From the NCBI GenBank assembly GCA_015057325.1, contig SVEQ01000001.1, positions 248,001 through 312,000 of the forward strand: a stretch of 64,000 bases of DNA, given 5' to 3'. The stretch comes from Lachnospiraceae bacterium (GTDB lineage Bacteria; Bacillota; Clostridia; Lachnospirales; Lachnospiraceae). The notes below the pieces were generated by a model that did not search any database, was not told the DNA's origin, and saw only the letters and a program-made list of their open reading frames with translations. Of this stretch, positions 42,650-52,148 are shown in pieces; the first letter of the stretch is position 1, and every line of letters starts with the position of its first letter. Both the position numbers and the translations under genes were made by a program.

Positions 42650-45145
42650 ATGGATAATAAACGTATTGATATCTTCAAAGAGTTCGCTTCGTATATAGAA
42701 TATCCTATGGTCGTTTTTGAGGCCGATTCAGGTAAAGTATTGGATATCAACTACGAAGCAGAAGTAATAATTGGCAAAGATATAAAGAATATTCAAGTTG
42801 AACCGGGACGAACAATAGTTAAGGACGATTTCTGGGAAGTGCTCCGCACAAAGAAGAGCCTTATTTGGCACAGAATAAGGATGATTGCGGATGGCAAACA
42901 GCATTTGGTGAGTGGACTTGTCAATGAGACAACGGTTGATGGCAAACTCATTTATACTGTATTGTTCGAACTACGTGCTGACCTTAACATCGGAAGTTTG
43001 ACCCTTGAAAGAATAGTTAATCATGCTGGCGTGGTTGCACTTCATGTTAGCCTTGATGAAAACGGCGAAAGACGTGTGGAATACGCATCGCAGAATATTA
43101 ATCAATACGGATATTCAAGAGTGCAGTTGTACGATCGAGGCATGAAGGTTGAAGATATAGTTTGTCCCGAGGATATAGAATCTCTTGAAGAAGCTTTAAG
43201 GAATGCCTCAGAGAATCAGGATGAGGAAAGTTCTTTTGAGTGTCGATTGCTTACAGAAGAGAGAGAATTAATTCCTGTCAGAATATTATTCCATTACAAT
43301 TATGATGAAAATGGCAAGCTCACAGATTATGAAGCACTTGCGCTTGACAGAAAAGAAGAGATAAGACGCAGTGCTGAAAATAATTATCTTAGCAATGCTA
43401 TGTTTAAGATGAAAAGCGTTCTTTTGGTTAAGTCATATCATGCAGGTAAGAGAAGTATCAAGTATATTTCACCTAATGCCGCAATGCTTGGTATGAATGT
43501 TGAAGCTTTGCAAAAAGGACTTAAACTGACCGAGGATTATATTCATCCCGAGGACAGAGACGGTGTTATAGATACTATTTACCAGGCGGTTGCCAATGGT
43601 GTTGCAGATTACGTTCAGACTTGCAGGATGGTAAGAGATGACGGTAAGCAGATATGGGTTGAGAATCAGGTTACCATTAACCGTGTGTCGGACGGTGAGG
43701 CAGAGGTTTCATTTCTTATGACGGATATTACTGAGCATAAGGAAATGGAAAAAGAACTTGAGAAAATGTCTAAGAATACCGTGACGGCAGGCGATGATAA
43801 AAAGGCAGAGAATAAGAAAACTGAAAGCGGTTCGGAAATTGATATTGCAGGACAACTTCAACTTTTGGCAGAAAGTTTTGGAAAGAATATAGACTACTAT
43901 ATTGTTGCGATTCGTGAGGACGGTTCATTGATTACCGATCCAACAGGTCCTAATGATGACCTTGGTGTTTTTTATGATTTGTTTGAGAGACCTCAATACA
44001 GGGAGCAGATTAAAGAAGCACTTGCCCAGGCAAAGTTGCAGATTATTCCTAAGAATCTTGACATAGAACTTAGTGGTATTTCCGTTCACTTGATTATTTC
44101 TCCGTTAGTTGTGGATGATGATGTGAAAGCTTACTGGGTACTTTCAAGTATCAACGGTAAAGGCCTTGAAACCATTAACGATGTTGTTGAGCCGCAGTGG
44201 AGACTTGCCCAGGCAATTATTGATAATTACAGTGCAAAGGATATGGCATCTTCTGAGGTTAAGAACAGGAAAGTTGTTGAGTACAAACTTCGCAGAGAAA
44301 AGCAGGAAAGAAAAACTTTGCAGGAACTTCTTAACATTTCTTACAATGAAGGCGAAGCCGGACTTGGTGAAATGTGCCAGCGTATGAGTGTATATCTTTC
44401 CGTATCTCATATAGGTATTTTTATAGAGAATAAAGAAAAGCGAAATGCGGAAAAATACTTTACATGGGATCAGACCGGTGAGGATGTTGCCTTCTTTGAC
44501 AGAATGGGACTTGCACCTGCAGAGATGGATGAAATCAGAAGTTTAATGGGAACAGATAATGGAGTTTGTTTTACGGATACGACATCTAATCCACTGTTAA
44601 AGGAACTTATAGCGGTTACGCGTATGAAAATGATAGCAATACGCAGATTACCGGTTGATTTTGAAACGGGTGGATATATTGTCTTTGGTGATGCAGGAAG
44701 AGATACCTGTTTTGAGAACAACGAAAAGAGCTTTGTGGATATAGCATCAAAGATAATAAAAGAACTTGTATTCTCAAAACGTTCGGGTGTCAAAAAAGAT
44801 GTTATTCGTGACGGTTTCCTTGAGACATACGACCACATAAGAGATGCGGTCTTTGTCAAGAATAATGAAACGGGAGAGATCATTTTTGCCAACAAGGCAA
44901 TGGAGAAACTTTTCGGATACAGTATTGTTGGAATGCAGGCACAGGAGATTGTCAATGATCAGATGGAACAGTATCGTCTGATACAGGGCATGCGCAAGAG
45001 ATTTATTGCCAATAACAAAGTTTCCAAATGGCAGAGTTATCTTAAGGAAGTTGACCAGATAATGAATGTCACGGAAGTTCAGTTGAGTGTGTTTACGAAT
45101 ACCAATTTAAGTTTGGTTATTCTTAAGAAAAACAAAAATAAATAA
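42650..45145 (+). CDS. Multi-PAS sensory protein without output domain
   Basis: An 831-aa cytosolic protein. PAS-like domains can be seen at about residues 10-110, 125-235 and 245-370 (the last with PEDRDGV and VRDDGKQIWVENQVTINR, ending in DITEHKEMEKEL, a PAS/PAC mark). A distinct sensory domain follows at about 395-520, then a coiled coil and a GAF-like region (about 570-710). A final PAS domain is at about 725-825 (VFVKNNETGEIIFANKAMEKLFGYS). No histidine kinase, GGDEF, EAL, HAMP or effector domain is seen. It could act by protein-protein contact, or be split from a partner. It has AAGGAGGAAGG. Confidence 0.7.
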   Translation: MDNKRIDIFKEFASYIEYPMVVFEADSGKVLDINYEAEVIIGKDIKNIQVEPGRTIVKDDFWEVLRTKKSLIWHRIRMIADGKQHLVSGLVNETTVDGKLIYTVLFELRADLNIGSLTLERIVNHAGVVALHVSLDENGERRVEYASQNINQYGYSRVQLYDRGMKVEDIVCPEDIESLEEALRNASENQDEESSFECRLLTEERELIPVRILFHYNYDENGKLTDYEALALDRKEEIRRSAENNYLSNAMFKMKSVLLVKSYHAGKRSIKYISPNAAMLGMNVEALQKGLKLTEDYIHPEDRDGVIDTIYQAVANGVADYVQTCRMVRDDGKQIWVENQVTINRVSDGEAEVSFLMTDITEHKEMEKELEKMSKNTVTAGDDKKAENKKTESGSEIDIAGQLQLLAESFGKNIDYYIVAIREDGSLITDPTGPNDDLGVFYDLFERPQYREQIKEALAQAKLQIIPKNLDIELSGISVHLIISPLVVDDDVKAYWVLSSINGKGLETINDVVEPQWRLAQAIIDNYSAKDMASSEVKNRKVVEYKLRREKQERKTLQELLNISYNEGEAGLGEMCQRMSVYLSVSHIGIFIENKEKRNAEKYFTWDQTGEDVAFFDRMGLAPAEMDEIRSLMGTDNGVCFTDTTSNPLLKELIAVTRMKMIAIRRLPVDFETGGYIVFGDAGRDTCFENNEKSFVDIASKIIKELVFSKRSGVKKDVIRDGFLETYDHIRDAVFVKNNETGEIIFANKAMEKLFGYSIVGMQAQEIVNDQMEQYRLIQGMRKRFIANNKVSKWQSYLKEVDQIMNVTEVQLSVFTNTNLSLVILKKNKNK

Positions 45146-45164
45146 ACATTTGACCCGAATGTGT

Positions 45165-45191
45165 TAATAATATCTTTATTTCGGGCGATAT
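45165..45191 (+). promoter_or_regulatory. Sigma-28-like promoter before mreB/mbl
   Basis: TAAT, a 15-bp spacer and GGCGATAT match the Firmicute sigma-28 (SigD/FliA) pattern TAAA-N15-GCCGATAT with three differences. The distance to the ATG is 22 bp. Confidence 0.5.
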
Positions 45192-45212
45192 ATATATGAA
45201 AGGGGCAAGAAC

Positions 45213-46211
45213 ATGGCTAGTTCAGATATTGGAATTGATTTAGGTACAGCCAGTATTTTGGTTTATGTAAAAGGAAAGGGAGTAGTTCTTAAAGAGCCTT
45301 CTGTTGTAGCATTTGACAGAGACACTAACAAGATCAAAGCGATCGGTGAAGAAGCAAGACTTATGCTTGGAAGAACACCCGGTAATATCGTTGCGGTAAG
45401 ACCGCTTAGACAGGGCGTCATATCGGATTACAGAATAACAGAGAAGATGCTTAAGTACTTCATTCAGAAAGCAGTTGGTAAGAGCTTCTTTGGAAGAAGA
45501 CCGAGAATATCGGTTTGTGTTCCAAGTGGTGTTACTGAGGTTGAGAAGAAGGCAGTTGAGGATGCAACATATCAGGCAGGAGCAAGAGATGTGTCTATTA
45601 TCGAGGAGCCGGTAGCAGCTGCAATCGGTGCGGGAATTGATATATCAAGACCTTGCGGTAACATGATTGTTGATATCGGCGGAGGAACTGCTGATATAGC
45701 GGTTATTTCACTTGGAGGAACTGTTGTAAGTACTTCGATTAAGACCGCAGGTGATGATTTTGATGAGGCCATTGTTCGTTTTATGAGAAAGAAACACAAT
45801 CTTCTTATCGGTGAGCGTACCGCAGAGGAGATTAAGATTAAGATAGGAACATGTTACAGAAGACCTGAAAATCTCATGTTGGATATAAGAGGAAGAAACT
45901 TAGTCACAGGTCTTCCAAGAACAGTAACGGTAACCTCGGAAGAGACGGTAGAGGCACTTGAAGAAGTAACGGAGGAAATTGTTGAGGCAGTACATTCAGT
46001 ACTTGAGAAGACGCCGCCGGAGCTTGCAGCCGATATTGCAGACAGAGGTATCGTTCTTACAGGTGGTGGAGCAATGCTTCATGGTCTTGAAGAATTATTA
46101 GAGGAAGAAACCGGAATTACAACTATGACCGCGGAAGATCCTATGACTTGCGTGGCTATAGGAACCGGTAAATATATAGAATTTTTAAGTGGCGCAATGG
46201 AAGAAGAATAG
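45213..46211 (+). CDS. mbl: Rod-shape-determining protein, MreB/Mbl family
   Basis: A 332-aa bacterial actin. The ATP-binding phosphate-1 motif GIDLGTASILVYVKGKGVVLK (residues about 6-26), phosphate-2 VDIGGGTADIAVISLGG (about 150-166), and adenosine motif LTGGGAMLHGLEELL are complete. The gene heads an operon with two rod genes, the same order as Bacillus mbl-flhO-flhP, so it is named after Mbl. A sigma-28-like promoter would link wall growth to motility. The RBS is AAAGGGGC. Confidence 0.9.
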   Translation: MASSDIGIDLGTASILVYVKGKGVVLKEPSVVAFDRDTNKIKAIGEEARLMLGRTPGNIVAVRPLRQGVISDYRITEKMLKYFIQKAVGKSFFGRRPRISVCVPSGVTEVEKKAVEDATYQAGARDVSIIEEPVAAAIGAGIDISRPCGNMIVDIGGGTADIAVISLGGTVVSTSIKTAGDDFDEAIVRFMRKKHNLLIGERTAEEIKIKIGTCYRRPENLMLDIRGRNLVTGLPRTVTVTSEETVEALEEVTEEIVEAVHSVLEKTPPELAADIADRGIVLTGGGAMLHGLEELLEEETGITTMTAEDPMTCVAIGTGKYIEFLSGAMEEE

Positions 46212-46228
46212 CGTAAAGGAGTGACGAG

Positions 46229-47017
46229 ATGGTAAGAGGTCTTTACACAGGATGGACCGGTATGGTTAATGAACAGAAGCGATTAGATGTTATTACCAAT
46301 AACATGGCAAACTCTGACACCACCGGTTACAAGAAGCAAGGAGTGACCTCTCAATCCTTTGATGATGAGTTGACGCTTCGGATTCACAACGATAATGAAT
46401 ATTCAGGTGTTCATTACAAAATCGGTAATATGAATCTCGGAGTTAAGATAGGTGAGACCTATCACGACTTTTCGCAGGGAAGTTTGAGAGAAACCGGAAA
46501 CACCTATGATCTTGCACTTAGTGGAGACGGATTCTTTACCATTCAGACAACAAACAAGCAGGGACAGACCACTACAAAATATACAAGAGATGGTTCGTTT
46601 ACTGTTAACACGGAAGGTTATCTTGTTACCAAGGATGGGGATTATGTGTTGGACAAGAATGGCAAGACAATCCAGATTCCCGGTGCACAGACAGCACCCG
46701 AGGTTGCTGTTGACGTTAAGGGTAACATTTTGGTTAACGGTAACAACATAGCACAGATAGGAATTGCAAGGTTTAACAATCCTCAGGCATTACTACTGTA
46801 TGGTGAGAATATGTTTGAGGCAACTGATGCAGCGGGACTTGTAGCGGATGATACAACGGCCGTACATCAGGGATATTTGGAAATGTCCAATACAAATGTA
46901 ATCAAAGAAATGGTTGATATGATTACAATTACACGTGCTTACGAGGCAGGACAGAAAATAGTTCAAACGATGGATGAGACACTTGATAAGTCCGTTAATG
47001 AAATAGGCAGAGTATAA
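46229..47017 (+). CDS. flgF: Flagellar rod/hook-basal body protein (FlgF/FlhO type)
   Basis: A 262-aa axial protein of the flagellar rod. The N-terminal motif LYTGWTGMVNEQKRLDVITN and C-terminal NVIKEMVDMITITRAYEAGQ are the paired coiled-coil ends of the flagellar axial family. The DGFFTIQT and TRDGSFTVN pattern is that of FlgF/FlgG. Its neighbour order after mbl matches flhO. No signal peptide is present, as for type III exported rod proteins. RBS GTAAAGGAG. Confidence 0.9.
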   Translation: MVRGLYTGWTGMVNEQKRLDVITNNMANSDTTGYKKQGVTSQSFDDELTLRIHNDNEYSGVHYKIGNMNLGVKIGETYHDFSQGSLRETGNTYDLALSGDGFFTIQTTNKQGQTTTKYTRDGSFTVNTEGYLVTKDGDYVLDKNGKTIQIPGAQTAPEVAVDVKGNILVNGNNIAQIGIARFNNPQALLLYGENMFEATDAAGLVADDTTAVHQGYLEMSNTNVIKEMVDMITITRAYEAGQKIVQTMDETLDKSVNEIGRV

Positions 47018-47041
47018 TGACTTGCAAAGGAGGATACTGAT

Positions 47042-47890
47042 ATGATGAGATCGTTATGGTCTGCGGCATCGGGAATGATTGCACAGCAGACAAATCTTGA
47101 TAATATTGCGAACAATTTATCCAATGTTAATACAACCGGTTACAAAAAAGATACGGTTGAGTTCAAGTCGCTTCTATATCAGACATTACAGTCGAAATCG
47201 ACTAATAATGCAGGCGAGAACAAGCCGATTCCTGCGCAGGTAGGACTCGGAACGAGAGTTGCCTCCATAACAACTGTATATACGCAAGGTAACCTTCAGG
47301 CATCTGACGGACCTGCACATATGGCAATAGAGGGTAACGGATTTTTCAAGGTTAAGAATCCGGATGGTGATATTTGTTATACAAGAGATGGTAGTTTTAA
47401 TCTTACGCCGTATGACGTTAACGGTGAACAAAAACTTTTACTTTGTACTACGTCAGGTGATCCCGTACTTGATGAAAAGGGTAACAATATTACCGTTCCT
47501 GCGGGATCAAAACTTATAGTAGACAGAACCGGTAACATTTCATATTCGTATTTTGAAGTTACTAATGCTGAGACCGGTCAGGGTGAGGAGAAAATAGTTG
47601 CACTTAATGCCAAGATAGGAATAGTTCAGTTTAATAACCCATCAGGTTTGTTCGAAGCAGGTGGCAACTTGTACAAAGAAACGGTTGCTTCGGGAGCACC
47701 GTTAGAAGAATCAACAACTAACGGACTTAAGACAAGCCTTGTGCATCAGGGATATTTGGAAATGTCCAATGTTCAGGTTGCTGATGAAATGGTTAACATG
47801 ATTGTTGCACAAAGAGCATACGAGATGAACTCCAAGGCTATACAGGCTACAGATGAGATGCTTCAGCAGGCAAACAATTTGCGTAGATAA
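47042..47890 (+). CDS. flgG: Flagellar distal rod protein FlgG
   Basis: A 282-aa axial protein. SLWSAASGMIAQQTNLDNIA at the start, NTTGYKKDTVEFKSLLYQTL, EGNGFFKV, YTRDGSFNL, and SNVQVADEMVNMIVAQRAYEM at the end are typical of FlgG/FlhP. It is slightly longer than Escherichia FlgG (260). The start may be either of two adjacent ATG codons (47042 or 47045); AAAGGAGG precedes both. It belongs to the mbl-flgF-flgG operon, and the FlgJ-type gene follows 61 nt later. Confidence 0.93.
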   Translation: MMRSLWSAASGMIAQQTNLDNIANNLSNVNTTGYKKDTVEFKSLLYQTLQSKSTNNAGENKPIPAQVGLGTRVASITTVYTQGNLQASDGPAHMAIEGNGFFKVKNPDGDICYTRDGSFNLTPYDVNGEQKLLLCTTSGDPVLDEKGNNITVPAGSKLIVDRTGNISYSYFEVTNAETGQGEEKIVALNAKIGIVQFNNPSGLFEAGGNLYKETVASGAPLEESTTNGLKTSLVHQGYLEMSNVQVADEMVNMIVAQRAYEMNSKAIQATDEMLQQANNLRR

Positions 47891-47951
47891 CAATAACATA
47901 TTGATAATGTAGGAGATGTATGATAGAATTTCTTACGGTTAGGAGGTATAT

Positions 47952-48308
47952 ATGGCGATAACGGGAGTAGATCCAAGCAGCTATTACAGCGATTATTATT
48001 CCAATGTTTCCAATGTATCAAAAGATGCCTTAGAAAAGACTTTGACGAGTGTAGACGGTCAGACCTCGGAAGAAGAATTAATGAAGGCATGCAAGGAGTT
48101 TGAAGCATATTTTGTTGAGCAGATATTCAAAGGGATGGAGAAGACGATCATCAAGTCAGGGGATGAAGAGTCTAACGTATCCAAGTACAAAGATTATTTT
48201 GGAGAAATGCAGACAAAGGAATATGCAAAAGCAGCAACGGAACAGGGAGAAGGAATCGGCCTCGCTAATCAGTTGTTTCAACAAATGAAACGCAACTATG
48301 GACTATAG
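47952..48308 (+). CDS. Rod-binding protein, FlgJ N-terminal domain type
   Basis: A 118-aa protein with the rod-binding region KACKEFEAYFVEQIFKGMEK (about 48-67), the FlgJ_N signature. The muramidase half found in proteobacterial FlgJ is absent, as is usual for Firmicute versions. It caps the growing rod. The RBS is TTAGGAGGTATAT. It follows flgG and precedes the BlaI-like regulator by 23 nt. Confidence 0.85.
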   Translation: MAITGVDPSSYYSDYYSNVSNVSKDALEKTLTSVDGQTSEEELMKACKEFEAYFVEQIFKGMEKTIIKSGDEESNVSKYKDYFGEMQTKEYAKAATEQGEGIGLANQLFQQMKRNYGL

Positions 48309-48331
48309 AACGGATTGAGAGGAGCGACATA

Positions 48332-48694
48332 ATGAAGGTTGAAAATTTGACTGACTGCGAAGAAGTAGTAATGAAGGCGGTGTGGGACTTCGACAAAGAA
48401 CCCGTGCTTTCAGAAGTGGTAGAGCACGTTAACAAAACTTATGGTAAGGAATGGGCACCGCAAACAGTATCAACTTACCTTGCGAAGCTTGTGCGTAAAG
48501 AATATCTTAAGCTTCAAAGAACCGGTAGAATATACACATACAAGATTCTTGTTAAGGAAGAAACTTACAGACGCAAGTTATATAAGCATCATATAAGTTT
48601 TTGGAACGATGATAATATTCTTGACTTTATTAAAGAAATGATTGATAATGGTGACTTGACAAAAGCTGATTTGAAAGCCCTGTCAAGTAAGTAA
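48332..48694 (+). CDS. BlaI/MecI/CopY family winged-helix repressor
   Basis: A 120-aa transcriptional regulator. LTDCEEVVMKAVWDF at the start, WAPQTVSTYLAKLVRKEYLK and GRIYTYKILV form the BlaI/MecI/CopY penicillinase-repressor fold. The usual BlaR1-type sensor protease partner is not nearby. It is on the end of the rod-gene operon, 23 nt after the rod-binding gene, and a strong terminator follows, so it may act on its own operon. Target genes cannot be read from the window. Confidence 0.85.
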   Translation: MKVENLTDCEEVVMKAVWDFDKEPVLSEVVEHVNKTYGKEWAPQTVSTYLAKLVRKEYLKLQRTGRIYTYKILVKEETYRRKLYKHHISFWNDDNILDFIKEMIDNGDLTKADLKALSSK

Positions 48695-48701
48695 AACTTT
48701 A

Positions 48702-48738
48702 AAAAGGGCAAAGCAATTTATGCTTTGCCCTTTTGTTG
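48702..48738. terminator. Bidirectional terminator between BlaI and XRE genes
   Basis: AAAAGGGCAAAGCA pairs perfectly with its complement (48702-48715 and 48721-48734), with A and T runs on either side, between convergent genes. Confidence 0.9.
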
Positions 48739-48741
48739 TTA

Positions 48742-49041
48742 TTATAGATTATCGTCTCTCATAGACATGCTTTTTTGAGGACCCGGGAACGGCTCAAAGA
48801 AATATTTCAAAGGAACATTTAACTCTCTGCTGATGTTAAAAAGTATTTCCAAAGAAAATGACTGAGATGTATTGGGAGTTTCTATTCGACTCAAATAAGC
48901 CCGGGATATTTTAAGTCTATCGGCCAATTCTTTTTGCTTAAGATTGGCACGCTTTCTGTAATAGGCGATATGTTCGCCAAGTTCGACATACAAATCCCTG
49001 TTTTCAAATGACGGATAAGTTGATTCTACATCGACGTTCAT
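48742..49041 (-). CDS. XRE family helix-turn-helix regulator
   Basis: A 99-aa DNA-binding protein. Residues about 20-85 are the HTH_3/cro-type domain: LGEHIAYYRKRANLKQKELA, the helix-turn-helix core LADRLKISRAYLSRIE, and SLEILFNISRELNVPLKYFF. No ligand or protease domain follows. The gene is divergent from recD2, with a 120-bp shared intergenic region. RBS AGGTATCAC with GGAGG. Confidence 0.88.
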   Translation of the reverse strand: MNVDVESTYPSFENRDLYVELGEHIAYYRKRANLKQKELADRLKISRAYLSRIETPNTSQSFSLEILFNISRELNVPLKYFFEPFPGPQKSMSMRDDNL

Positions 49042-49161
49042 GTGATACCTCCGTGTTGCTGTTTTCTATGAGTATAATTTATTATTAGCAGGACGGACAC
49101 ATAATATAACATAGAAATAACATATGATAACGAGATGTTATCTAAATATTAAGGAGCAAAA

Positions 49162-51423
49162 ATGGAACTTAGAGGAATGGTATCCAAGTTAATATACAGA
49201 AACGAGTCAAATCAGTACAACGTGTTTGTTGTGGAAACTGAGGATGGTGATGACGAGGTGATGGTTGGCTATCTTTCCGGCATCGAGGAAGGAATGTATG
49301 TCATTGCCAGAGGTGATTATAAAGAGAACAAACAGTATGGTATGCAATTTTTTGTAGAAGAGTATGAAGTTACGATGCCGGACGATATTGTCAGCATGGA
49401 AAGATATTTGTCATCGGGAGTAATCAAGGGAATTGGTGAAATTACAGCTAAGAGGATTGTTAAGAAGTTTGGTTTGGATTCATTTAATATTCTTGAGAAC
49501 GAGCCGGAAAGATTGTCGGAGATAAAAGGAATATCACCTAAAAAAGCAAGGGAAATCGGAGTACAGTTTCTCGAAAAGCAGGAACTTAGAAATGCGATGA
49601 TGTTTCTCTCAAAATACGGATTATCACCATCAATGGCAGTAAAGATATATAACGAATACGGCAACAGGTTATACACTATTGTGAAGAATAATCCGTATAG
49701 GATTGCTGAGGATATAAGCGGTATCGGATTTAAGACAGCAGATGCGATTGCGATGCACGGCGGAATAGGTGTTTACTCGGAGTTTCGTATAAGGGCGGCA
49801 CTTGTATATACGCTTAATCAGGCAGCAGGACTTGGACACGTGTATCTGCCTAAAAGAATGTTGCTTAATTGGACGCTTAAACTTCTTTCTCAAAATGAAC
49901 AGGAGATTGAATGTGACTATGATTCGGTTGCTGAGACAACAGAGATTCAATTATCTAATCTGGCCGTAGAAGGCAAAGTTGTGATGAGCAGGCAGAATGA
50001 TGAGGATATAGTCTATTCGTCATATTACTTTAACAAAGAAAAGGATACGGCAAGGTTATTACTCGAGACACGAATGGATGCTGATTATTCGGAAAAAATA
50101 CTCGAAATGACGGTATCATTTATTGAGAGTGAAGAGGGTATTGAGCTTGAGGATATGCAAAAAGAAGCTGTTAAACAAGCAGCTTCCAACGGGGTTGTTG
50201 TTATAACGGGAGGTCCCGGAACAGGTAAGACAACAACAATCAATGCGATTATCAAATATTTTCAGATGCAGGGAGAAGATATTCTGCTTGCCGCACCTAC
50301 CGGAAGAGCAGCTAAGCGTATGACGGAGGCAACCGGGTACAAGGCACAAACAATACATAGGTTGTTGGAGTTTTCAGGCGGAGCCGACGAGTCGGGCGAT
50401 GTCTCAATAAGATTTGAAAGAAATGCTAACAATCCGCTTGAAACGGATGTAATAATAATAGACGAGATGTCAATGGTGGATCAGGCTCTTATGCACTCGC
50501 TTATGTCAGCAATCCTTCCCGGAATGCATCTTATACTGGTGGGAGACCAGAACCAGCTTCCTTCTGTAGGAGCAGGTAATGTATTAAAGGATATAATCAA
50601 ATCGGGATGTATACCTGTTGTTGAACTTAAGCAGATATTCCGCCAGGAAAAGGGCAGTGACATAGTTGGAAATGCACACAAAATCAACAATGGCGAACCT
50701 ATAATTCTTGATAATAAAAGTGATGATTTCTTCTATGTTCCAAGGGTAAATGTTCAAGATGTTGCAACGGAAACAGCAGAACTATTATCGAGAAAACTAC
50801 CAAAGTATGTTGGTTGTGATGCTATGGACATTCAGGTGTTAACTCCTATGAGAAGTGGTCCTCTTGGTGTTGAACAGTTAAATAAAGAATTGCAGCAGGT
50901 GCTCAATCCCCCGGCACGGGATAAAAAGGAGAAAGAGTTTAGGAATGGTATGATTCTTCGAACAGGCGACAAAGTTATGCAGACGAGGAATAACTATAAG
51001 CTTGAATGGGGAATATACGGAGGCAATGGTAGATTTAAGGTTGAAGAAGGTATGGGAGTTTTCAACGGAGATATGGGCATTGTCAAAGAGATAGATGACT
51101 ACAATGAAGAGGTTGTGATTGTCTTTGATGATGATAAGGAAGTAAGATATCCGTACTCACTGTCAGAAGATCTGGAACTTTCCTATGCGATAACGATTCA
51201 CAAATCTCAGGGAAGTGAATATCCGGCAGTAATACTTCCGCTGTTCTCGGGACCGAAGGTTTTGATGAACAGGAATCTTTTGTACACTGCAGTTACAAGG
51301 GCGCGTAATTGTGTTGTTATTGTTGGTAGCGGGAATATGGTGGCAAGTATGATTGCCAATAATGATGAGAAGGAGAGGTATTCTTCGCTTGATTTGAGAC
51401 TTAAGGAGTTTGATAATATTTGA
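49162..51423 (+). CDS. recD2: RecD2-type ATP-dependent DNA helicase
   Basis: A 753-aa SF1B 5'-3' helicase (YrrC in Bacillus), which acts in replication-fork repair without RecBC. The N-terminus holds an OB-like and a helix-hairpin-helix region (GIGEITAKRIVKKFG, EIKGISPKKAREIG). Helicase motifs follow: Walker A ITGGPGTGKTTTIN (about 348-361), motif II VIIIDEMSMVD (about 432-442), VGDQNQLPSVGAGNVL, and TIHKSQGSEYPAV plus TAVTRAR near the end. Length is typical. Its last bases overlap the TTG start of comFC. Confidence 0.93.
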   Translation: MELRGMVSKLIYRNESNQYNVFVVETEDGDDEVMVGYLSGIEEGMYVIARGDYKENKQYGMQFFVEEYEVTMPDDIVSMERYLSSGVIKGIGEITAKRIVKKFGLDSFNILENEPERLSEIKGISPKKAREIGVQFLEKQELRNAMMFLSKYGLSPSMAVKIYNEYGNRLYTIVKNNPYRIAEDISGIGFKTADAIAMHGGIGVYSEFRIRAALVYTLNQAAGLGHVYLPKRMLLNWTLKLLSQNEQEIECDYDSVAETTEIQLSNLAVEGKVVMSRQNDEDIVYSSYYFNKEKDTARLLLETRMDADYSEKILEMTVSFIESEEGIELEDMQKEAVKQAASNGVVVITGGPGTGKTTTINAIIKYFQMQGEDILLAAPTGRAAKRMTEATGYKAQTIHRLLEFSGGADESGDVSIRFERNANNPLETDVIIIDEMSMVDQALMHSLMSAILPGMHLILVGDQNQLPSVGAGNVLKDIIKSGCIPVVELKQIFRQEKGSDIVGNAHKINNGEPIILDNKSDDFFYVPRVNVQDVATETAELLSRKLPKYVGCDAMDIQVLTPMRSGPLGVEQLNKELQQVLNPPARDKKEKEFRNGMILRTGDKVMQTRNNYKLEWGIYGGNGRFKVEEGMGVFNGDMGIVKEIDDYNEEVVIVFDDDKEVRYPYSLSEDLELSYAITIHKSQGSEYPAVILPLFSGPKVLMNRNLLYTAVTRARNCVVIVGSGNMVASMIANNDEKERYSSLDLRLKEFDNI

Positions 51424-52148
51424 ACAAAGTTACAAATGGTATAATTAATTTGCTCTATCCGACGGTGTGCCCGGTTTGTGGTGGTGTTTTGGCATATGGA
51501 GAAAAAGGGGGTTGCGGTTCATGTGAAAAAACACTTCAATGGGTTACTGAGCCTTCCTGCCTTAAATGTGGTAAGATGCTTGATAATGATGAAGATGAGT
51601 ATTGCAGTGATTGCAGAGAAATCCCCAAATCATATGATAAAGGATTTCCGGTTTTTTGTTATGAAGGACCGATAAAAGATTCTCTTTACGCATTTAAATA
51701 TAAGAACCAGCGGCATCAGGCAGCATTTTACGTAGATTCCATATTTAAGAGATACGGGGAGGAGTTAAATAGCCTTAATCTTTCTGGAATAGTACCTGTT
51801 CCGGTGCACAAACAAAAGAAAAGAACGAGGGGGTATAACCAGGCAGAATTAATTGCAACCGAGTTGTCAAAACGTCTTAATGTGCCAGTTTTCCCTAACT
51901 ATCTGGAAAGAACAAGAAAGACAAATCCCCAAAAAGAATTAGATGCAAATGAGCGTATGAAAAATCTAAAAAATGCTTTCAAAATCGGTGAAAATGATGT
52001 AAAATTAGATAAGGTGCTAATCGTTGATGACATATACACCAGCGGGGCAACTATAGAAGCCTGTACCCAGGCATTGAAAAATAAAGGAATACGTAATATA
52101 TATTATGTCAGCGTAGCAATCGGAAAGGGGTATTCTGTATGGAAGTAA
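51420..52148 (+). CDS. comFC: ComF family phosphoribosyltransferase-like protein
   Basis: A 242-aa protein of the ComFC family, linked with DNA uptake in competent bacteria. Four cysteine pairs in CPVCGGVLAYGEKGGCGSC and CLKCGKML...CSDC (residues about 15-65) form a zinc-ribbon. The PRPP-binding loop is VLIVDDIYTSGATIEA (about 204-219). The start is TTG at 51420, overlapping the recD2 stop by 4 nt. The gene pairs with YvyF 10 nt before its own end, as in Bacillus comFC-yvyF, and runs on into the flagellar operon. Confidence 0.88.
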   Translation: MNKVTNGIINLLYPTVCPVCGGVLAYGEKGGCGSCEKTLQWVTEPSCLKCGKMLDNDEDEYCSDCREIPKSYDKGFPVFCYEGPIKDSLYAFKYKNQRHQAAFYVDSIFKRYGEELNSLNLSGIVPVPVHKQKKRTRGYNQAELIATELSKRLNVPVFPNYLERTRKTNPQKELDANERMKNLKNAFKIGENDVKLDKVLIVDDIYTSGATIEACTQALKNKGIRNIYYVSVAIGKGYSVWK

